Shown here: in pieces, positions 58,235 through 64,000 of the stretch | How the letters are laid out: each line of letters begins with the position of its first letter | Position numbering within the stretch: position 1 is the first letter of the stretch | DNA from: Epiperipatus broadwayi | Lineage: Eukaryota; Onychophora; Udeonychophora; Euonychophora; Peripatidae | Assembly (NCBI GenBank): GCA_028023455.1 | Contig: JAQFVV010000962.1 | Location: 30,001 to 94,000 of the forward strand | Reading direction: 5' to 3' | Length of the DNA: 64,000 bases | The notes under the pieces: model-generated | Told to the model about the DNA's origin: nothing | The model's input: the letters and a program-made list of their open reading frames with translations, nothing else | Databases searched by the model: none | Position numbers and translations under genes: made by a program

Positions 58235-60381
58235 TAGCCACTTTCAGTACATAATTTTTGTTTTTAAAATTAGATCAATTATACTTTTACCCACTTGGTG
58301 AGTAAAATTGGTTCCTCAAAACTCCTTGTAAGAGCAAGAAGATTGTGTAAAAAGCAAGAAATTATAATGATTTTCTATCGGTAAAAAATTATCTTGTTCC
58401 TGGGGATAAAAATTATGTCATAAATTGTTAATATTGTATTAACAAGAAACTTAATCTAATGTATAGTAGTTTAAAAAGGCTAATGCATGGTATATGCTTG
58501 TGTATACCGTGCAATGTGTATTACACATATATGCACTTATGTATGTAAAGATAATACACTTTGAATCTATGTAAAAAGAAAGAAATCCACTTAGCTTAAA
58601 GTCATTCTTTCTTATAATCCATCCATTTAGCATTCATCATAATCCTTTTAGATCAGTTGCTCATCCTAAATGTCTATCATTGTCCTTTAAATGCTTTAAT
58701 GATCATGTTTATTTTTTGAAGGAGTACACTAAGTGTTGATGACTGATGATGTTTAGATAAAAAAAATTAAATTAATAGTTGACATGTTATTTGATGGAGC
58801 GTTCTCAGTTGGGGTCAAATTCTTCCAAAATGGTGTTCATTGGCCTCATGATATGAAATCAGTTTCTTCAATTTTTTAATGTTCAGGTTTTTCTTTACAA
58901 GCTTGTCGATTTATTTCTTCATCCAGTTATCCACTTGCATTAATTCCTGGTTAGTTAATTGTTCCATGGAAAGGGTCATTATCCAAAGTGTTGACAAAAT
59001 GGTGCATTATTTTTTAAAGTTAATATACCTTGAAAGTTATGATCATTTGTTAATCTGTATGTTGCCACTATGATTCCAATTATAAATGTATGTAGTTGTA
59101 AACTTAAAATTTTTTCCCCAATATGATTAGTAAAAAATATGTTATTTCACAATGCAAACATACAGAAAAATAGACCAAAAAAGAGAGAGTAAGCTCTCAG
59201 TTAACAATTTTTTGTATTCTTTTGCAAAATTGGTAACTTTTCACTGAAAAAAAGCTCATATTGAAGTTCTTTTTTTTAAATTCATAGACTTATTTATATA
59301 AAATTATTTAGAATTAAAAAAGCAATGTTTAATAATATCTCACTTAACTTTAATCTATTAACATTATAAGAATAGCCAGATTACAGAACTCTACATTATG
59401 GAATCAAAATGACACAGCTAATTTGAAAAACTAAAATTATAATATGTTAAAAAAGAAAAAAAATTCTAATGCATTCTGTATTTGCATATTGTAATCAATA
59501 TTTGTCTTTTTTATAATATGTATTACACAGCTCTAAATAGAAAGCATTCTATATACAATTATGCTAAGTGTGGATTTTTTTGGTCATGGGATGTCACATT
59601 TTATGAAGTGGGGTAGCCATTTTCTTTAAAATAACATAGACATTTTTCACACAGTGTCATATTTATGAAGTCAGAGATACAAACTATTTAAATAAATATT
59701 AAAGGCACAAATCTTTTTTAATTTATTTGTATTGCATTTTCATCATACAAAATTTATTATTAACTGCATTAAATTATGCCCACATTTTTTAAAATTGCAA
59801 ATACATATATGTTAATAGTTTCAATTCGATTGAAATTGGCATTCATAAAGATTTTAATTCAAAATTAATTGACTAAGTTCTTTAGTTAATATTTATACTG
59901 TACACAATTTAAAATTAATAGTATATGACCAAAATTTATTTTTAGTTTTATACTGAATGAAATGTTTATTTTTTTTCATTTTTATATTTTTATACATTAG
60001 CGATAAAATCAGTTATTCTGAAACAAATTACAAGATATTTTAAAATTGAGCAAGCAGATAAGTATTATTTTAAATTTAGATTTAATAATTTTTGATCATA
60101 TAAAATTCATTATTATTTGTATAATACATGAAATCATTTTTTTTTCAAAATAACAATTGTGATAGCTAAATTACAACATGATCATAATTTCTGCTGCAAA
60201 TCAAATAATGTTCATAAGAATTTTAATCCATAAAAGTGAATAAATACAGTATATAGTTTTTAAATTACTATAGATCTTTTAAAATTTAATACCGTAATGA
60301 TTGTTGTACATCATCAAAAATATAATTTTGATTATTTATTATACTGAATAGAACCCTTTTTTGGTTTTATAATCATTAATT
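58235..60381. other. intergenic A+T-rich DNA
   Basis: No repeat or gene recognised. The 64-residue frame at 58879-59073 is unassigned. Confidence 0.45.
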
Positions 60382-60950
60382 ATTGAAGAGTAGTAATTAA
60401 TTTATAGAGTGCACAGAGAGCTTGTGTAAATAGTCTGAATAGGCACTAATCTGTATTCAATGCACTTTAAAATTATTTTATGTCGTGGTTTGGAAGATCC
60501 CTCTATCAGCAAAATATGTTTGATTATTATGAATTTTAAAGTGCATTGAATACAGGTTAGTGCCTGTTCAGACTATTTACATAAGCTCTCTATGTGCTCT
60601 ATAAATTAATTACTACTCTTCAATAGTTTATAGAATTTCCAACATTAAGATCGTACTATTAACTCACTGTAAATTGCAAGATTTCGTGCAAGTTAGTTTG
60701 TAAAGGAAATAGCAGATTTAAATAGTGGAGAAAACAACTACTTCATGCTTCCAACACAAGATGCTTCAGATTCACCTATATAAATGGGCATTTGGGTTAA
60801 AGATAAGATGGCCGCTCTTATCTTTATAAAAGTTGCTATCTTGTGTTGTGGTTTGGAAGATCCCTCTATTGGCAAAATATGCCTGATTATTGCAAATTTT
60901 AAAGCGCATTGAATACAGGTTAGTGCCTGCTCAGACTAATCATTAATTAT
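60382..60950. mobile_element. inverted-repeat element with an extra direct copy
   Basis: 60382-60476 (GAAGAGTAGTAATTAATTTA through ATTCAATGCACTTTAAAAT) is mirrored by 60530-60629. The 54-bp centre, GTGGTTTGGAAGATCCCTCT, recurs with the right-arm start at 60842-60945 (GTGGTTTGGAAGATCCCTCT, GCATTGAATACAGGTTAGTG). Between lies a perfect hairpin AAAGATAAGA/TCTTATCTTT around TGGCCGC (60799-60825). Non-coding. Confidence 0.8.
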
Positions 60951-61917
60951 GAAAATCTTTATTTTGGATATGACATTAATAAAGTACTGACTGTCTAGCA
61001 AAAATGTTAGATAAAAATTAAATAAAGTACTGTACATTCATTAGTTGTATTTTATGTTTATAATGAAAATATTGTATACAGCATTAATACATTGTGTATT
61101 GTCATGTATATTATGAATAAAAACTCTGTACTTGCAATTTCAGCATGAAGGTTTCTATTTTGCTTTTGGATGGCATAACTATAATAACCATCCTATGAAG
61201 CTTTACAAAATGAACACCAAATAATTTGAAATTTTTTTGAAGATCATTACAGTGACTAATCAATTGTAAATCAAAATAGTGGGTGCAAATTGATCTTAAT
61301 TGCTATTGTAAATCCTCACATAAAGGTGAAGCACTAAGCAGCATATAGATGTATTTTTATTTATTAATTAAAAAAAAAAACACTTCAAGAAATCTTTTAG
61401 AATTAGTGGATTTGTTATCTTCATTAATTTTGTATGTCAAATAAAATTTTGGTTCTTAAATTCACTGGTGCACCCCTCAGTATGTGAGACATAATGTCTT
61501 CCATTATATGGGCAAACAATACATATGAAATTTATTAATTCCTATTTTCTTTCTGAATATTCTTTTTAATCTGTTTTTATTAGGTCAATAGGGTTGAGAG
61601 ACTGGATATGGCAGCGGAGGTGTATTAATGTAAACTGACATTTCATATCATAATTCATGTTCCAAACATGTTACAATCTTAAAATATCTATGCTTCTACA
61701 AACGTGTTGATTTAGAAATAGTCCTGAAGACAGCTTGTAGAAAGAAACAATCTTTTTTTTTATCGAGTCACATTGTGTATAACTAGATTGTCTTGAGATT
61801 GATTGACACATTAACACTAGATTAATGTTCATTAAGGTTTCAACATGCTATTCTAATTAAATTACTTATATCAGCATTTGTCTGAAGGTTTGTGATGATG
61901 ATAAATTATTAGATGTG
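60951..61917. other. intergenic A+T-rich DNA
   Basis: Nothing recognised. Confidence 0.5.
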
Positions 61918-62405
61918 ATATGTTGGTCTATTTCCATCATCTACGAGTGAATGTTGAATGTATAGAAAATTTTAAACTTTATTTTAACTTTCCAAATACA
62001 AACAACTTGTTAGTAATAACACACAAATAGACAATACAGGTTAGTAATTACACAACGTTTCGAGTAGTATTATTCACTCTTCTTCAGGTGTTGCTGGTCT
62101 ATATGCACAGTGACAATATTCACTTTGAAGTTGAACTCGCACCTTTAGATTCTTGAATATCGAATTTAAAGCAAATGCTCTAATCAACTGAGCTATTCTG
62201 TCAAAGACAACATATAATAGAAAATTGATATATTTATATATGAGGGTTGGTTCAACTCCTCCTGAGTCCTTCAATTTTTCTTTTGTCTATTCGTGTGTTA
62301 TTACTAACAAGTTGTTTGTATTTGGAAAGTTTAAATAAAGTTTAAAATTTTCTATACATTCAACATTCACTCATAGATGATGGAAATAGTCCAACATATC
62401 ACATC
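61918..62405 (-). mobile_element. TIR-flanked tRNA-like/hammerhead-like SINE (family T2), complete copy
   Basis: 61918-62030 and 62283-62405 are inverted repeats of about 115 bp (GTTGGTCTATTTCCATCATC against GATGATGGAAATAGTCCAAC; ATTTTAAACTTTATTT; TGTTAGTAATAACACAC). Inside, minus strand: tRNA-like part (GAATAGCTCAGTTGATTAGA, GCATTTGCTTTAAATTCG, B-box-like GGTGCGAGTTCAAC; about 62,128-62,200), CACTGTGCATATAGACCAGC, then the hammerhead-like tail. The 66-residue minus frame is not a gene. Confidence 0.8.
62050..62091 (-). ncRNA. hammerhead-like motif of SINE family T2
   Basis: Minus strand: ACAC, CTGAAGA (complement of 62081-62087), A, stem GAGT/ACTC, GAA, ACGT (self-complementary stem III), T, GTGT. 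ACAC/GTGT gives stem I. It fits CUGANGA...GAAA...NUH with one bulged A beside stem II. A loopless palindromic stem III suits pairing between two copies, as in dimeric minimal hammerheads. Confidence 0.5.
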
Positions 62406-63053
62406 TACTTATACCAGCAGTATTAGATATTTTGTCTAAAGAAATAAATTATATTATTATTTAAAGAAATGTTTTTGAGTAATGTTAATATATATAAATT
62501 CAGTACTGCGCTAACTAGCAAAAATATAAATATGATATCACAAAAAAATAACCTGGATGAAATGTCATTTTATATCTAGATCACTATACAAAGATGTAGC
62601 GAGAATGCACATCAAAGTTCTTGGGACAAAATTGTTAATAACCCACATAACAAATGAAAAAATTATAATATAAGTTAGTAAAGAAAATTTTGATAGAATT
62701 ATCTTGATATCTATTTTCAACTTTTTCCTGAAATGAAAATATGCCATCAACAATTTCTGACAAGATTCTTAGCAAATTCAGAAAGCATTCAGAAAATAAT
62801 TTATGTCCAATATATTTTTTAGATAAAATTAATAGATTATTTTTCTCTTCACTAATAAAATTGTAATTATAAATATGCGACTTTTTTTTTCCGCATTAAA
62901 TAGTGAAGCTATAATTTTACATTAATTTATAATAGGTTTGCTTAGCGCTTTCGAGATTTGAGATTTCATGTTCGAATCTCATACTCATAGCTTTATAAAT
63001 AAAGATTGTTATGATTTATGCAAATGCGTTTGAATTTTTAATTAGTCCATTGT
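62406..63053. other. intergenic A+T-rich DNA
   Basis: ATGTTCGAATCTCATAC at 62,968 is a lone B-box-like relic, perhaps from a SINE. No gene. Confidence 0.4.
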
Positions 63054-63560
63054 TTAGAGAGAACAAAACATGCCTCTCATATTAATGGCGTTGATGTCAT
63101 TTGCTATATATAAAGCTTCCTTAACTTTTCTTTTGGTGCCATTTTTTTCTGTACAAATTATTTGGGCAGAACTAGGTTTAAATACATGGCCTGTAGCTGC
63201 TTGGTGGTCCCAGAATACTGAAGATCCTTCATTTTTATTTTTAACCCTATTATAGACATACCTATGTTGGTAAATTCTTGGGTTCAGGTTAGCCCGAGTT
63301 TCACCATAGTATGATGCATGGCAGCCTAATTGAGGGCATGCCATTTTATAGACCACATGAGGGGCTTGATCTTTTTCTGTTTTATCTTTAGAATTATTTA
63401 TCAGTCAGTTAGTATTGGGAGGTGTTCTGAAACTAAATTTAAAATTGTTAGACAATGTTTTTGCAATATTTGGTGTTACATTAGGTATGAAAGGAATTGT
63501 TAGGTATTTCATATTGTCTTTAGGCAATTTATTTCTTAGTTTTCTATAAAATATTTTTAT
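63054..63560 (-). pseudogene. Penelope-like element: RT C-terminus plus GIY-YIG endonuclease
   Basis: Reading leftward from about 63,560: RKLRNKLPKDNMKYLTIPF, IPNVTPNIAKTLSNNFKF, a stop after PPNTN, KDKTEKDQAPH, then VVYKMACPQLGCHASYYGET with RANLNPRIYQHRYVY, SSVFWDHQAATGHVFK and KRKVKEALYIANDINAINMR to the stop at 63054. The IPFIPNVT linker, the CP..GC..YYGET block (GIY-YIG form) and the KEALYI end are PLE hallmarks. Only one internal stop separates the two parts, so this is much fresher than the 37-kb copies. The GIY-YIG domain itself (63054-63356) is open. Confidence 0.85.
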
Positions 63561-63574
63561 TCCAAACTGCAAAA

Positions 63575-64000
63575 ATGATTAATCTATGGCTTATAGATTC
63601 CCTGGGATTTGGAAACCACACTATCAAATCATCATTTAAATTTGTGGAAAGAATAAAAAATGCTAAAATAAATTTGGAACACAAAATGACTGCATGCAAT
63701 GTCAATGAACTTTATGGCTTAATTAACAGGAAAAAATTCATTATCATCATCAAATATGAATTAATTAAGAAAAATTATCCAAAAAAAACAAACAAATTGA
63801 TTTTATAATAGAATTCTTGAAGTGGCTGGATAACAACATAGTGGCTAAATTTGAAAACAAATGGTATGTTATTGGCCCATGGGACTACCTATGAGTGGAG
63901 TTGTTGCTAGTATTGTTATAAACCATTATGAGAGCCAAATTCTTCCAAAATATTTTACAACAGATCCAACTCTCATATACTCTAGATATGTCGATGACAT
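63575..64000 (+). pseudogene. Penelope-like element: reverse transcriptase (runs off the window)
   Basis: The plus frame 63575-63808 has LDSLGFGNHTIKSSFKFVER, IKNAKINLEHKMTACNV, ELYGLI and IKNYPKKTNK-like pieces (the palm region, where SFDVVSLFTNVP is usual, so the first catalytic Asp block is altered). After frame slips, a frame from 63879 reads MGLPMSGVVASIVINHYESQ, ILPKYFTTDPTL, IYSRYVDD at the edge. MG-P-S and RYVDD are RT motifs, and the C-terminal catalytic YVDD is intact. Orientation is opposite to the adjacent GIY-YIG fragment. Confidence 0.8.

Noticed and set aside
57939-58301. 120-residue ORF with an eight-residue repeat, and its antisense partner
   Set aside because: The 24-bp minisatellite keeps all frames open; neither side has a coding-like N- or C-terminus.
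62968-62985. ATGTTCGAATCTC as a tRNA gene
   Set aside because: B-box-like only; no acceptor or D-arm pairing around it.

Overview
This is a strongly A+T-rich stretch of animal-type nuclear DNA. It is built almost entirely from mobile and repetitive elements, and I recognise no intact host gene. Several things mark it as metazoan: an RTE-clade LINE, Penelope-like retroelement (PLE) fragments with GIY-YIG domains, a hAT (ZBED/SCAND-like) relic, mariner-type transposase relics, tRNA-derived SINEs, and long (TATC)n and (TAA)n microsatellites. The lineage (cnidarian, mollusc, flatworm or other) cannot be fixed from the sequence alone. Nearly all short ORFs are chance open frames or decayed transposon pieces.

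Layout. 1-545: tandem 338-bp repeat. About 1.2-11 kb: repeats carrying hammerhead-ribozyme cores (families 1 and 2), several arranged as head-to-head palindromes. 13.8-32 kb: palindromic elements, tRNA-like SINEs, two mariner-type relics, a retroposed polyadenylated sequence with a clear target-site duplication, and diverged RTE fragments. 33.6-36.6 kb: one nearly full-length but frameshifted RTE LINE on the minus strand. 36.8-38.0 kb: a palindrome of two PLE GIY-YIG ends. 41.5-48.4 kb: a 6.9-kb element with about 1,035-bp terminal inverted repeats, inserted into a family-1 repeat with an apparent 4-bp duplication. 50.8-51.7 kb: more family 2. 52.9-54.6 kb: a hAT relic. 56.2-57.6 kb: family-1b repeats around a (TATC)n tract. 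58.0 kb: a perfect 8 x 24-bp minisatellite. 61.9-62.4 kb: a TIR-flanked tRNA-like/hammerhead-like element. 63.05-64.0 kb: PLE GIY-YIG (minus) and PLE reverse transcriptase (plus) lying head to head and running off the window.

The unifying signal is the hammerhead motif. At least seven copies of family 1 keep every core nucleotide (CTGATGA and GAAA), with a foldable stem II, a short near-palindromic stem III, an NUH cleavage triplet and a base-paired stem I. Family 2 occurs as direct tandem units of about 456-459 bp with a decayed core in each full unit, which is the organisation of retrozymes or PLE pseudo-LTRs. A third and a fourth hammerhead-like tail sit in a tRNA-like SINE framed by inverted repeats and in a palindrome at 18.6-18.9 kb, and a related relic ends the PLE arms at 36.9 and 37.95 kb. 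The PLE fragments suggest the likely source of the enzymes that mobilised these ribozyme-bearing repeats. That link is inference; the motifs and repeats are read directly from the sequence.
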